Positions 21,777-33,829 of a stretch of 64,000 nucleotides of DNA are shown piece after piece (positions within the stretch are counted from its first letter, which is position 1; each line of letters begins with the position of its first letter). The DNA comes from Hemerocallis citrina. Its lineage: Eukaryota; Streptophyta; Magnoliopsida; Asparagales; Asphodelaceae. The translations under genes were made by a program, and so were the position numbers. Below the pieces are notes generated by a model. The model was not told the DNA's origin and did no database searches. It worked only from the letters and a program-made list of their open reading frames with translations. The DNA lies in the NCBI GenBank assembly GCA_017893485.1, contig CM030362.1, positions 38,658,984-38,722,983 of the forward strand, written 5' to 3'.

Positions 21777-24700
21777 TGCAACACCTCGAATTTCAAATAA
21801 GGATAAATTCGAGATTTCACAGGATCTTTACTTCACTTCGTACAATTTTACAAGGAAATTTTAAAACTTTTTCAATAGTACATCAGAGTTCCTTTACACT
21901 TGGTTTTTACACAGTGGAAGAAATAAAGCTTACAACATTTGAAAACAAAAATATAACTTGTAAAATTTTAACATCATTTGCAACATCTTTAACTTTCAAA
22001 TAGCAACAGCATATCCACTTTATAACTCCTTGAATAGTCCCTTACCTGCATGTTAATCTATGGGTTCGTCAGTTTCTTGCAACTGACGAAATGTCATACT
22101 CAGCCATCCTCTCTATGCCAAGAATAGTATAACGATCTTATTACTTTAATAAAAATGCAATAAAAATTGGATGAATAAATAAAGTGTCAAAGGTGACTAT
22201 TCTAAACATAAGTGTATGTCATGCCTTAATGTCTAATGCACACAATTCTGTACTAGGATGACCCTAATGCACACTTGTTCGGATTCTATGCATCCCATAC
22301 TACATAGGTCCGAAGACAAGCACCTACGTTCTTCACAATACAGGGCTCGATCCCTCGCCATGAAAACTACCCGGTTGCAAAACAAAGTTCAGACTATTCC
22401 AAGAATTTGAATCCCAGCCTTGGAGTCCACCGCCGGTTGTTATAATGGATTCCACATCGTGTGAACTGTCCTGTATGTGACCCTCTAGCCCAGTATATAT
22501 ATATACATTGGAGACGGTAAACACAAAAACTCATCCGTCCGACTACTCAAGATCCCGGAGTCCACCGCTGACCCGTCCTCATAGTCCCGGATTAAAATAC
22601 AACAATCCGTCTCCCACGGGGCAACCTCAGTCCACCAACTGGGTCTATAGTCTTGGAGTCCACCACCGACTATATAGAGCACCCCACTTACGTTTCCCCA
22701 AGTTTACTACAACTTCGCCTAAGTGCCTAATTATCTTAGTTCAAGACATGAGTAATCTTTCAAGCCTAGAATTAGTTTTACCTCCTACCGGACTTAATCA
22801 ACAATTACGAGATAGCTCCATAGCCATATCTCCAAATCATATCTCAAATATTTTCTTTCAATAATGCCGGTACCGAGGCTTACTAACTCTAAATCATAAA
22901 CTTTCATGTACAAGAAACATGGGTGATCACACCCTTCATCAAGCATGTCTTAACTTATTATATTCATGTCTCTAACTTATCCATAATTTGTTCTATGTCT
23001 CATTTAGCATCAACATGTGAATCTCTTATCAAAACAAAATTTCGTTCATGAATTAACAACAATAATGAATTCATCACTTGCAAATTCGAAATTTAAACTC
23101 ATGAAAAATACTCCAAATAATTATTCATCAAATTGAGCGCATATATACTCAACATTCATGCATAATCCCATCAGAAGAAATAAATTCTCACATCGAAATT
23201 CTACTTTTCTTTTAAGGAAAGAAAAATCAATCATGCTACTAAAATAGTTAATTTTGAAGACAATATCTCGATCTATCTTTCATTCCTCAACATATGCATA
23301 TAAATCTTCAATCTTATTATTTTTATAGATTCTCCATCACTTTATATGAATACTAGACTATTCTCCAAATTTTTAATTGCATTGTCTCATTAAAATCATT
23401 TGTTGAAAATACCCAAAATAAAGAAAAAGGGCTGTGGGGTTTTGATCCCGTGACCCATCAGCCAAGACCCAAACCACAGACCGAAAGCCAAGAGTCCAAA
23501 TGGACTCTAATGTCCAAAGTACTCTCTAATTCCCTTTTATTCTATTTTCGGATTTAATTTGTTAGCAACCCAAAAGAAAAGTTTTTAAGGTCCATATGGT
23601 TCGAACCCGAGCCAACAGACAAAGGCAGCGCCACCCCGACAGCTAGACCAAGGGCGCTGGACGTCACAAAGGCCAATCACATCCTTTTAATTCGCTCTCT
23701 GTTAATACTTTGTTCTTCAAAAAAAACTCGTTTTCTTTATTCGTTCTATTCTCTTGTTTAGAAATGAAACCATGAATTGAGTTTGCTTTTTCAACAGTAA
23801 GTTATAGATTTATAAATCATATTTCAGAAAAACAACTTTTAAAATCATTTCAGACACAAATTTGCATATATTCTTTTTAATTTAAAGATAGCATATTATC
23901 TTTTAGGAAGAATAAAAATAAATTAAACATTCAAGTTATTCCTTCTTATTACCAAATCACAATTTGTATGCATTCTCTTTAGTCAAAGACTATATTTTTA
24001 TAATAATCTAATGAGTTCCATAACATCGAAAGAAAAAACTTTATTTACTTATCTAAGAAGCATTTCCAATATTTTCATATAATCTACGGTCTCTTCATGC
24101 ATATCAATTCACGACAAAAACTATTTGATCATTTCCTTTCTCATTGCCAATTAGCATGATAAGAATCAATTTATTTAACATGGCATAACTCGCTTCTATT
24201 CATACTACACACAATTCAAATTACTCATATGTTATCTCTAGCATGCATTGTTTCATGTAACAAAAAATAAGAGAACACCATATCACATCAATTTGGACTA
24301 TAATAATATTATCTTCTATGCATTAGAAAGTGCAAAGACCACCCACCTCTAGTGAAGGTTGAAAAAATGTGATAGAAGTATTCCTAGCTCCAAACAAAAC
24401 CTCCTCCTCCTAGTAAGAGTTCTTCAAGCAAGATTTCCACCACCAAGCATGATAACACTCTTTCTTTTCTCTCTTTCTTTCTTTTTCTTTTCTTTTTCTC
24501 TTATTTTCTTTTGTGTGTGGGAATGAGAAGAGATTGGGTGGTATTTATAGGACTACATTAGGGTTTACATTGCAAAAATTACACACCCTAATAAATCTTC
24601 TCATTTAACACAAATTAAACCTCATTTCTATAACCTCTAAATTAAATCTCACAAATCATAACTTCCCCTAATTAAACCTCCTAATTCATAACCCCCAAAT

Positions 24701-25605
24701 CAAAATCCCCTCCTTCTCTCCTATGAAAATCCGGTCATGCATAATGTGGATCCGGTCCTAGGTGTGTGTGCATGTACACATGCACATACTACTTCCAATT
24801 ATATTACAAAACATGCATCTACCTTTTGTATGTTTCCAAGCCCGTTAGAAGTAGCAACAGCACACCCTTGTACATGACGTTTGGTCCAGCACCATGTGGG
24901 CCCTCCCCCCAATTCATCAATAATACAATTCATAAATTTAATCACAAATGCCATCCATGCATGTATGCATTTTTATTTTTATTTTCAAACAGCAACTTAC
25001 CTTTTCCTTTTCAACATATATTCGATATATATCTATTTTATATACTTTTAAAAAACTACGGGAGTTACACGCTCCGAAATTTATTTTGAAAACAAATGTG
25101 CTTGTACGTTTACCGAAAGCAAGTGCGTCGCACGTTAAATATGAAAATGCGAAAATCGACTTTATTGATGAAAAGTTATTAAATATAATCGAAAAAAATA
25201 TAGGCAAAATTATATTTACTAATTTATATATATTTCATGATGAAATCACTATACGTAGAAAACACGTGCATTATACGTACAAAATTATCTTAATCAAAAA
25301 TAGGAAAAATGAATTTCCGTTTTATAAAAAAAATAGATTTGAAAACATAAAATAAATAATTGAAACCTAGAAATTTCACCCATGGCTGAAAATATGTAAT
25401 TAATACGTGCATTGAAAACACGTAAAAAGCACGTAGAATACAAAGTTTGAAATATTATATTTTTGTTGACTCAAAATAGGGAAAAATCAATACTGAAAAT
25501 GTATAAATATTTGGTAATCAAAATACGGGGTGAAAACATGTTACAAAATGCACGTGCATAACACACGAGGGCAAAATTGTAATTTCAATTTTGCGGGGTG
25601 TTACA
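21777..25605. mobile_element. 3.83-kb solo LTR (Ty3/chromovirus-like) with 5-bp TSD
   Basis: The ends are TGCAACACCTCG and CGGGGTGTTACA, inverted repeats of one another with two changes. A perfect duplication TGGAA lies at 21772-21776 and 25606-25610. No gag or pol is inside and there is no PBS next to either end, so the unit is a single very long LTR. It contains degenerate repeats of GAGTCCACCNCCG (22420-22680), a TATTTATAGG box at 24541-24550 that may mark a plus-strand promoter, and purine/pyrimidine tracts. Tekay/Del-type elements have LTRs of several kilobases; that family assignment is an inference. Confidence 0.8.
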
Positions 25606-25639
25606 TGGAAGAAACAATAATTAATAATTATCTATATCA

Positions 25640-25950
25640 AAAGATGACAAATGTATAGATTACCAATTCACGTTTTCAAACCAACACCATTCTATATTTT
25701 CTATTCAACTGAAAGGAAACCCTAAAATTCTCGATGTGGCTAAATTTTCAACAATTCCAGTACCAATTTTCTCTAATACATGATAGACTAAGAGAATTAT
25801 ATAAAAATAATTTTATGAACTGTTAAAAGTATTTTAGTCTGTTAACCTGTGGAACTCTGTGCAATTTGTTCTGTTACCCTGTGCAAATTGCACAGACTAA
25901 AATACTTTTAACAGACTCATAAAATTATATGGAACTTAAACAATACAATG
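25640..25950 (+). repeat. Local repeat, copy 2 of 3, carrying a hairpin
   Basis: It shares AAACCAACACCATTCTATATT-type sequence and CATAAAATTATATGGAACTTAA with copies 1 and 3. A ~114-bp inverted repeat lies inside it. Confidence 0.6.
25809..25922. repeat. ~114-bp fold-back (MITE-like)
   Basis: The left arm TTTTATGAACTGTTAAAAGT and following through TAGTCTGT pairs with a right arm from ACAGACTAAAATACTTTTAA to CATAAAA. An inner pair, CTGTGCAATTTG and CAAATTGCACAG, extends the stem. It could be a very small MITE or a hairpin RNA gene. Confidence 0.75.
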
Positions 25951-26311
25951 ATGATATGCACTGTCCTTCTTTTTTCTTCCAGTTTATCTTATTTAATAAC
26001 ATGTGCTACTCTTATCTGGAAAACCCAAATAATGATATTTTTATCTATTTCGGTCATACTCTTTGAAACCACTAAAGGAGATTTCATTAGTTTATATTCT
26101 TTTATTATCATGTACATGCACAGTAACTTTAGTTCTTAAAAAAAACATAAAAATTATTAAAGGACGGAGGTGACCCTATTCAACACCGACACAACACTAA
26201 GACATTGTCAAACCGTAGATCCCTAAATTTAGAGATGCCCCTTAACTATTTCGATCACAATATAATTAAAAGATGACAAATCTATAAATTAACAAATTCA
26301 CATTTTCAAAT

Positions 26312-27051
26312 TGTAGGGATCCCAACGCTCGTTGTCGCTGCGGAACTAAATAGAGCAATGAGAAAGTCGAAGTATATGAGACGAATAAATTGAGCAAGCA
26401 AGTCGATCCACCAAACTAACACAAACACACCGATGACTTATCCCGGTTAGCTTTTGCTTAATTCGGAGGAAAATATAGGGAGATATGATATTCAACTAGA
26501 AGAGATTATAAGGAGCTATTGATTCACTCAATACAAGGAATTAAACTCACCCACCAACAACTATCTCTCTCTCGAGCCTCTCTTCGCAAGGGAGAATAGA
26601 ATCTATGAAGTACTGTCTTTCATATTGGAGGAGTTTGCAAAATATATAGAAGAATAAAGAGAAAACCTATGTCTAATCTTGATTCTCAGTCGTCCGATAT
26701 AACTTGGAAAAGAAGTAACTGAATAGGAGCCGCACGATCAAACTTGGAATTGAAGATTGGGCTAAAACGATCTAACAAATCGAAGCCCGAAAACGAACAC
26801 AGCGCCGCGGTCGGTTGACCGTCCAACAAGACCGATCGACCGTACCACTCTCTGACATTTCCTGTACTACGAGTGGTCGGGGGACGCGGTTGGGGGGTGT
26901 GGTCGACCGCAACATAGGATAGTCGACCGCAACTATGCCTGCTCCTTGCTGCTGCTGTTTTCCCTTCTACTCACTTCGACGATTCGACCTCCGTGCTTCA
27001 TCTTACCTTCTTCTAATCTGAACAACGAGTATTCAAGACACAATCCTAACA
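26312..27051 (-). repeat. 3' LTR of the gag-only Copia element
   Basis: 740 bp, TGTAGGGATC to CAATCCTAACA. It contains GGTCGACCG-type palindromic motifs (26815-26930), also present in the other LTR. Confidence 0.93.
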
Positions 27052-27206
27052 AACTCCACCTTGGATTGCATACGAGTGCTATCACATGATGTGTTACTTA
27101 TCTCCAAACTCTAATAAATTCCACATGCAAAGAAAACTTAGAACATTAGCTTCTTCTTCTAGTTGAACTGATCTCTATCCAATCTTACCAATTCCAGTAT
27201 ACCCCT

Positions 27207-28583
27207 TCAAGGGTACACCTCCGTAGATGTACTCACGAAGTTGCCAAATTCTGCACGAACTCCACCTATCCTTAGGCTTTCTCCACCTCTCGACGATATT
27301 CGAACGTCGTGGTCTCGTTTCGATGAATCTAGTTGCGGCAAACTAGCTGAACTTGCGAGAATAACGGGAAAAGAAGCAATACTTGAGCAAGTATTTCGGA
27401 TTCCCCAAAGCTTATAAAAACTGTTTTGGCTTGGCCCAACTACTCTCATACCTCTAATCACCTTACGACGACCTTTAAAAACAGACAAAACTCCACATCG
27501 AGCTGTGTACCTGCAGCCCCATGCATCAAGAGTTCCCAAAGAAATCAGATTCCGTTTCAGCAAAGGAATATGCAAAACATCCCTTAAAGTGAACATATTT
27601 AGACCTGGCATCTTCAACTCAACTGTCCCCTCACCCACTACTTTACAAATCTCCCCAGTTATCGTTGTCACACAACGCCCCGTAGTAGACTTATAAGTAG
27701 AAAATAACTCCCTCTTGGAGTAAATATGAAAAGAACTCTTTGAGTCAAGAAACCAACTAGAATCCACTTCTAAAGAATTAAAAACAAGAAGACATGAATT
27801 GCCTGAATCAAAGGCACTAACCATATTAGCAGCTGAACTCCCGTTCTTTGTGCTCTTCTGATTCTGCAACTTCCAACAGTCTTTCTTGATATGCCCTGAC
27901 CTATTGCAATATCGGCAATGGATCGAATCCTTTTGCAAAGCACTTTGTCTTCCCCCCGAAAGACCATCCACTGCTAGACAACTTGTAGGAATAGATGATG
28001 ATGATTTACGGGTCTCCTTCCTAAGTTGATTTTCCTTCAATGCTTTGATTACACCATCTACCGAAATACTCTCTGTGGCAGATCTACCGTGTAGCATGGT
28101 AGTGATCAAAGGCTTATACGAATCCGACAGTAAATATATCAGGTTGAAAGCTTTATCTTTATCACACACATCTGCGTTGATGGCCTTAAGTTCAGATAAT
28201 ACCTTATTGAACTCTGTAATGTGGTCTCAGAGATCGGTACCTTTCTTCATAGATAAATGGAACAACTTTCTCTTCCAATGCATTCGATCTAATAACGACG
28301 AACCAGAATAGTCAGCTATGATTTTTTTCCACAAACTCGCCGCATCAATTTCTCCAAGAAATTTGCACTTGACCTCGTCTGCCAAGGATAGTCGGATCAG
28401 ACTTATGGCTCTTTCACCAATATCTTCCCAACCTTCATCCTTCATATCAGTTGTCTTTTCTTTCTTCTTAATGGCTAACTACAAACGTTCATGAACAAGA
28501 ACATCATACATGCCAGTCTTCCAAAGATTGAAATTAATCTTTCCATCGAACTACTTAATCTTCAAAATACTGTGGCCTGTCAT
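27207..28583 (-). pseudogene. Copia gag with CCHC knuckle and protease remnant; three in-frame stops
   Basis: One frame of 459 codons runs from ATG 28583 (MTGHSILKIK) to the TGA at 27207-27209. Gag features are FNLWKTGMYDVL, GWEDIGERAISLIRLSLAD and DYSGSSLLDRMHWKRKLFHL, then the knuckle CRYCNRSGHIKKDC. The protease-like part has SSWFLDSKSSFHI, where the catalytic DSGAS-type motif reads DSKSS, so it should be inactive. It ends shortly after LLKRNLISLGTLDAWG. Nonsense codons lie at 28551-28553, 28479-28481 and 28227-28229, and no frameshift is seen. Gag would form the particle that packages the RNA. Confidence 0.88.
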
Positions 28584-28624
28584 CTTAACCAAGGGACTCG
28601 GCAATCTAAAGCTCTGATACCAGT

Positions 28625-29372
28625 TGTTGGGATTGGGGCGTCAACCAACACCTGTTGTCGCAGCGGAACTAAATAGAGCAATGAGGAAATCGAAGTAGAT
28701 AAGACGAATAAATTGAGCAAGCAAGTAGATCCACCAAACTAACACAAACACACCGATGACTTATCCCGTATTTTTTGCTTAATCCGGGGGAAAATATAGG
28801 GAGATCTGATATTCAACTAGAAGAGATTACAAGGAGTTATTGATTCACTCAATACAAGGAATTAAACTCAACCACCAAGAACTATCTCTCTCTCGAGCCT
28901 CTCTTTGCAATAGAGAAAAGAATCTATGAAGTACTGCCTCTCATATTGGAGGAGTTTACAATATATATAGAAGAATAGAGAGAAAAACTAGGTCTAATCT
29001 TGATTCTTAGTCGTCCAATATAACTTGAAAAAGAAGTAACTGAATAGGAGCCGTACGATCTAACTTGGAGTTGAAGATTGGGTTGAAATGACCTAACAAA
29101 TCGAAGCCAAAAAACGAACACAGTACCGTAGTCAGTCGACCGTCCAACAAGACCGGTCGACCGTACCACTCTCTAAAATTCCCTGTACTATGAGCGGTCG
29201 GAGGGCGCGGTCGGGGGGTGTGGTCGACCGCAACATTAGACAATCGACCACAACTATGCCTGCACCTTGCTGCTGCTATTTTTCCTTTTACTCACTTCAA
29301 CGCATCGACCTCCGTGCTTCATCTTACCTTCTTCTAATCTGAACAACGAGTATTTAAGACACAATCCTAACA
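28625..29372 (-). repeat. 5' LTR of the gag-only Copia element
   Basis: 748 bp, TGTTGGGATTGG to CAATCCTAACA, next to the PBS. It is highly similar to the left copy but with scattered changes. Confidence 0.93.
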
Positions 29373-30490
29373 CAAATCAACCAACATCATTCTATATTTA
29401 TAAAGCAAATAAAAAAATCGAATAATTACCGAAGTTGAGCTTACAATGCAATAGGTGGGGATGTGGCTCTTCTTGGACCCCTCCTTGATTTACTCTGCTA
29501 TCTCCTTCTCCACAGTGTGCTTCTCAACTGTCTTCCCTCTCAAATCAAGCCTTCTATCTTAAATCATTCCCTCTTAAATGAAACATAATCAATATCAGAA
29601 GGTGAGTGGTTGCTTTTATTATTATTTTATTTTATTTTGTAAATTTACTGCACGTGTTAGTACATGTTCGTTTCTTCTTCTTTTTTTCTTATGTGTTAGC
29701 ATAGGGATGGCAACCGGGTCGGCCTGACCAGTGACCCGCTCGCCAAAACCCAGCCCGCTAAGATACGGTTCGGGTCGGGTCGAACCTGCGAGCTTAAGCG
29801 GGTCGACCCGGGTCGTCTAATTTTCGTTTCCAACCTGTTCAACCCGGCCCGTCAACCCGGTGAATAGTGCCCAACCTGCCCACCAACCTGCTGGTCGACC
29901 ATTCAACCCGCGGGTCCAACGAACGAAAAAAACATAGGCTTGATGTTCTAGCCGTTTTTTGGTTTTTTTTTTTTTTGGTTTTTTTTTTTGTATTTTTTCC
30001 CTATAAATACGCCTTAAACCACTCTAAAAATTTCACACCTTATTCTCTTACTCTCTCTACTACTAGTACTCAATTCAATCTCAATTCTTTGAAATTTTGT
30101 CAAAAAAGAAGCTATCAACATAGAAGCGACAAATTCTGATCGTATAAAATTCAAAATTCAACTACGTCTACTTCAAGTCTTCAACTCCTCCAAGGCTTCA
30201 ACAAAGAATCTCTCTTACTATCTATATACGAGTTGGGACTTCTACTTGTACTTCTACTTTTATTTTCACTCTCATTCTATATACGAGTATCCGAGAAGTA
30301 CGGTATCAAAATTTCATAACCCTCTTATTGTCTTTATATTTTTTTTCTAGTTTAAATTTTTTTGTATCATATTAGTTTGTTGGTTTTTTGATCTTCTCTC
30401 TCACAACCGTCCTATTGTTTTCTAGATTTTTTTTAAATCTTATCTCGCCTAGATTGTATTTAATTTTTCCACATAAACTACTATATCAGC

Positions 30491-32600
30491 ATGTCTAGAT
30501 CACGAGGTAGTGGCCGTAGTCAAAGTGGACAAGATTCAACCGGCACTTCTCGTAGGCGTCTTATTGTCCCACAAAATGAGCCCACCGAAAAGTACCCTAT
30601 GACCGGACACATTGGTACACAAGATGTGTTTGTGGGAGACATAGACATAGAAGAAGAACCACAAACAAAAGCAACCGAAACAACACAACCGGGTAGTAGT
30701 ATGAAAAATAGAGGGAAAACTAGTGATTGGCACAAATTTTATGATTATATTCCGGACGAAGAAAATCCGGGTGTAGGTATAAAAATTTGTAAAACATGTT
30801 CGAAACCAAACAAATGGAAGAAGGATGAGGGGACGGGTACAATAAAACGATACATCCAAAATGTACACAAAGAACTTCTTGTAGACCTATCCTGCCAACA
30901 AAAAATCCACCCTAGGACCGGTGTAGTTGATAGCGACTCTTATGATCCCGAACTTGTACGTCGGAAAATGGCACGACTAGCAATTAAGGAAGAGTTACTA
31001 TTTTCCTATTCCGAGACTATAGACTTAGAAATTTTTAATCAAACTGCATTAAACCCGCATTTTAAAAGAATCCCTAGGAATACTTTGAAGTCGGAGTATT
31101 TTAAAATGTACAACGAAATGAGAAAAGCTTTGATTGCCATTTTATGGAGTTTAACTTGTAGAGTTTCTTTAACTTTCGATTGTTGGAAGGGTTGCAATAA
31201 TATTCCAATGATGGGAATAACTTGTCATTGGATCGACAGTGATTGGATTCTTCAAAAAAGGATCATATCACTTGTCGCGTTGCCCTATCCCCATAGTGGT
31301 AATTAAATTGCAAATCGTATTTTAGAAATTTGTGATGTTTTGCATATTCATGATAAAATTATGTGTATAAGTTTTGTTAATGCATCTAACAACAATGCAT
31401 CAATTAATATATTAAAAACCGCATTAAATCCCCTATCTGACAATATTTCATATTAGATGTGCATGTCATATTTTAAATTTATATGTTCAAGATGCCGACT
31501 AGTTAACATTAAAAATTGGGTACATTTTATTGCATTAAGTGGCCCTATATTTCAAGAACGGAAAGCATTGTGTAAGCTTAAAAAATGTACATTTTAGAAA
31601 ATTTCTAAAGGATGTTAAACACCGATGGAACTCTACTTTTGATTTGCTACATGTTGTTACTAAATATAAACATGTATAAATGATTTTTGTATGGCAAAAA
31701 ATATGCCAAATTTTTTAATGACTCCCGATGCTTGGTTTTATGCTGAATCTTTGTTAAATTTTTAGAACCTTTTAAAACCGCAACTTTAAAATTTTCAAAA
31801 TCTTATGAATTTACTCCTAGTATTATTTTTATCAATAGTTATTATGATGCAAACTTTCAAAGAAATGATCAATGATGCTTTTATTGGTCATATTCTGAAA
31901 CCTGCATACACCAAAATTTTGAAGTATTTTAATCCTCCTCCTATGTTGTATTGTATTGCAATTGTGATGAATCATCGTATCAAATTAGAAGGTATGAAGA
32001 GTTTGATTGAAATATTTTTTACTTTACTTGGGGAAGATGAATCTTAAATTGATTGCGGAACATTTTTAGCAAAATTTGAATCGACATTAAATAACTTGTA
32101 TGATTATTATGATAGAAGTTTTGCATCTAGTAATACATCTACTTTAGTTACTTCTTCAGCTACTTCTAAAGGTAAGGGTAAGAGTAAATTAGATGATGCC
32201 ACATTTAATTTTACTTGCTAAAATTCAATCAAAAAAAGTTAGGATTAATCAACCAAATGAATTACATTAGTATAATCAACAAGATTCTGAAACTTTTACT
32301 TTTTCACTAGATATTTTACAATGGTGGAAAGACAATGAACATACTTATAGTATTCTTAAATATATTGCTAAAGATCTACTAACTCCTTCTGTCTCTACAG
32401 TTGCTTCAGAAAGTTTATTTTCTACAAGTGGTAGGGTTCTAACCGATTAAAGGAATCGCTTAAAGCCCCAATCGTTGGAGATACTCGTCTGCACGAAAGA
32501 CTGGATGAAGGCCGAAGATATAACTCAAGGAAAAGGGTTCAACACGTCTACAAGTGGTAGCAACTTGCCAGAACAACAACAACAACAATAACAACCAACA
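30491..32600 (+). pseudogene. hAT transposase, degenerate
   Basis: The first 271 codons are open (30491-31306). They begin with a Ser/Arg-rich N-terminus, then a BED-type zinc finger with CKTCSKPNKWK and IKRYIQNVHK. The start of the RNase-H-like core follows with WSLTCRVSLTFDCWKGCNN and MGITCHWIDSDWILQKRIIS. After the TAA at 31304-31306 homology continues (IANRILEICDVL, FVNASNNNASIN) but is broken by many stops and frame changes. The dimerisation domain near 32380-32500 is also interrupted (a TAA in the DYRNR motif). The protein would have cut the element ends; it cannot be made now. Confidence 0.85.
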
Positions 32601-33490
32601 TGAAGAATTGAAGACCAACAACAACAACAAATTGAAGACCAACAAATTGAAGAAAATTATAAATGTATAAAAAAATGTATAAAATCTTTATTTTTAATAA
32701 AAAAAAGTTGTGTAATTGAAGATAATTGAATTTGTATAGAAGATATTTATTATTACATAGAACAAATTAGTAGAAAAATCTTTGTTTCTTATAAAAAATT
32801 AGGAAGTTTTGCATCTAGTAAGACATCTACTTTAGTTACTTCTTCTTCGGCTACTTCTAAAGGTAAGGGTAAAAGTAAATTAGATGATGCCACATTTAAT
32901 TTACTTGCTAAAATTCAATCAAAAGAGTTAGGACTAATCAACCAAATAAATTACATTGGTATAATCAACAAGATTAAACTTTTACTTTTTCACTAGATAT
33001 TTTACAATGGGGGAAAAACAATGAACATACTTATAGTATTCTTAAATATATTGCTAAAGATCAACTAACTCATTCTGTCTCTACAGTTGCTTCAGAAGTT
33101 TTATTTTCTTCAAGTGGCAGGGTTCTAACCGATTAAAGGAATCGCTTGAAGCCCCAATCGTTGGAGATACTCGTCTGCACAAAAGACTGGATGAAGGACG
33201 AAGATATAACTCAAGGAAAAGGGTTCGACACGCCTACACGTGGAAGCAACTTGCTGGAACAACAACAACAACAACAATAACAACCAACATGAAGAATTGA
33301 AGACCAACAACAACAACAAATTGAAGACCAACAAATTGAAAAAAAATTATAAATGTATAAAAAAATGTATAAAATCTTTATTTTTAATAAAAAAAAAGTT
33401 GTGTAATTGAAGATAATTGAATTTGTATGGAAGATATTTGTTATTTTATAGAACAAATTAGTAGAGAAATCTTTGTTTCTTATAAAAAAT
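32115..33490 (+). repeat. 688-bp tandem duplication of the hAT 3' region
   Basis: Copy 1 (32115-32802) and copy 2 (32803 to about 33490) both run from GAAGTTTTGCATCTAGTAA to TTATAAAAAATTAGG and include the dimerisation-domain coding region. They differ by small indels and substitutions, so the duplication is not very recent. Confidence 0.9.
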
Positions 33491-33557
33491 TAGGAAACTT
33501 GTATAAGTTGAAATCATGTTAACAATATCTATATTTTTTGGGGGCAATTTCACACTT

Positions 33558-33559
33558 TG

Positions 33560-33595
<36 letters not shown>
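33558..33595 (+). repeat. (ATT)n microsatellite inside the hAT 3' end
   Basis: About 12 TTA units lie at the same relative place as the (GTT)n run of the truncated hAT copy at 4931-5062. Confidence 0.9.
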
Positions 33596-33829
33596 TAATT
33601 TTAAAAAATTATTTTAAATAGCCGGGCCAACCCGCGACCCGACCCGGGTTGGACTTGAATGGGTTTACGGGTTGGGCGGGTCGACATTTTGCAAATCCAA
33701 TCCTGCCAGGCCCTGCCCGGTTATCTTTCAGACCCGAATCAAACCCGAACCCGCCCTACTCGGGTTCCAACCCGGACGGGTTTGTCCCGACCCGGCCTGG
33801 TCGACCCGTTTGCCAACCTTATGTTAGCA

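Larger units (their letters stand above)
26312..29372 (-). mobile_element. Non-autonomous Copia derivative encoding gag/protease only (TR-GAG-like)
   Basis: Two LTRs (26312-27051, 740 bp; 28625-29372, 748 bp) are flanked by a perfect 5-bp duplication CAAAT at 26307-26311 and 29373-29377. A PBS (TGGTATCAGAGC on the minus strand) lies at 28611-28622, two bases from the right LTR, and a purine-rich tract (GGTGGAGTT on the minus strand) abuts the left LTR. The 1.57-kb interior holds a single gag plus truncated protease frame and nothing of integrase, reverse transcriptase or RNase H. It must have moved with enzymes supplied by another Copia element. Confidence 0.93.
26220..29620 (+). repeat. Local repeat, copy 3 of 3, split by the gag-only Copia element
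   Basis: The left part (26220-26311) matches copy 1 through CTATTTCGATCACAATATAA. It resumes at 29373 with CAAATCAACCAACATCATTC and later GTGGCTCTTCTTGGACCCCT. The two halves join at the CAAAT target duplication. Confidence 0.7.
29702..33821 (+). mobile_element. Complete hAT (Ac-like) element, inactivated
   Basis: A 4.12-kb element is flanked by a perfect 8-bp duplication TGTTAGCA (29694-29701 and 33822-33829). The inverted ends are TAGGGATGGCAACCGGGTCG and, on the other strand, TAAGGTTGGCAAACGGGTCG. Both GC-rich subterminal regions carry many copies of CCCGRCCCGG-like motifs, which may be transposase binding sites. It encodes a decayed transposase on the plus strand and has a 688-bp internal tandem duplication at its 3' end. 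Confidence 0.93.

Noticed and set aside
23590..23660. tRNA-like B box (GGTTCGAACCC)
   Set aside because: No A box or cloverleaf can be drawn, and it lies inside a long LTR.
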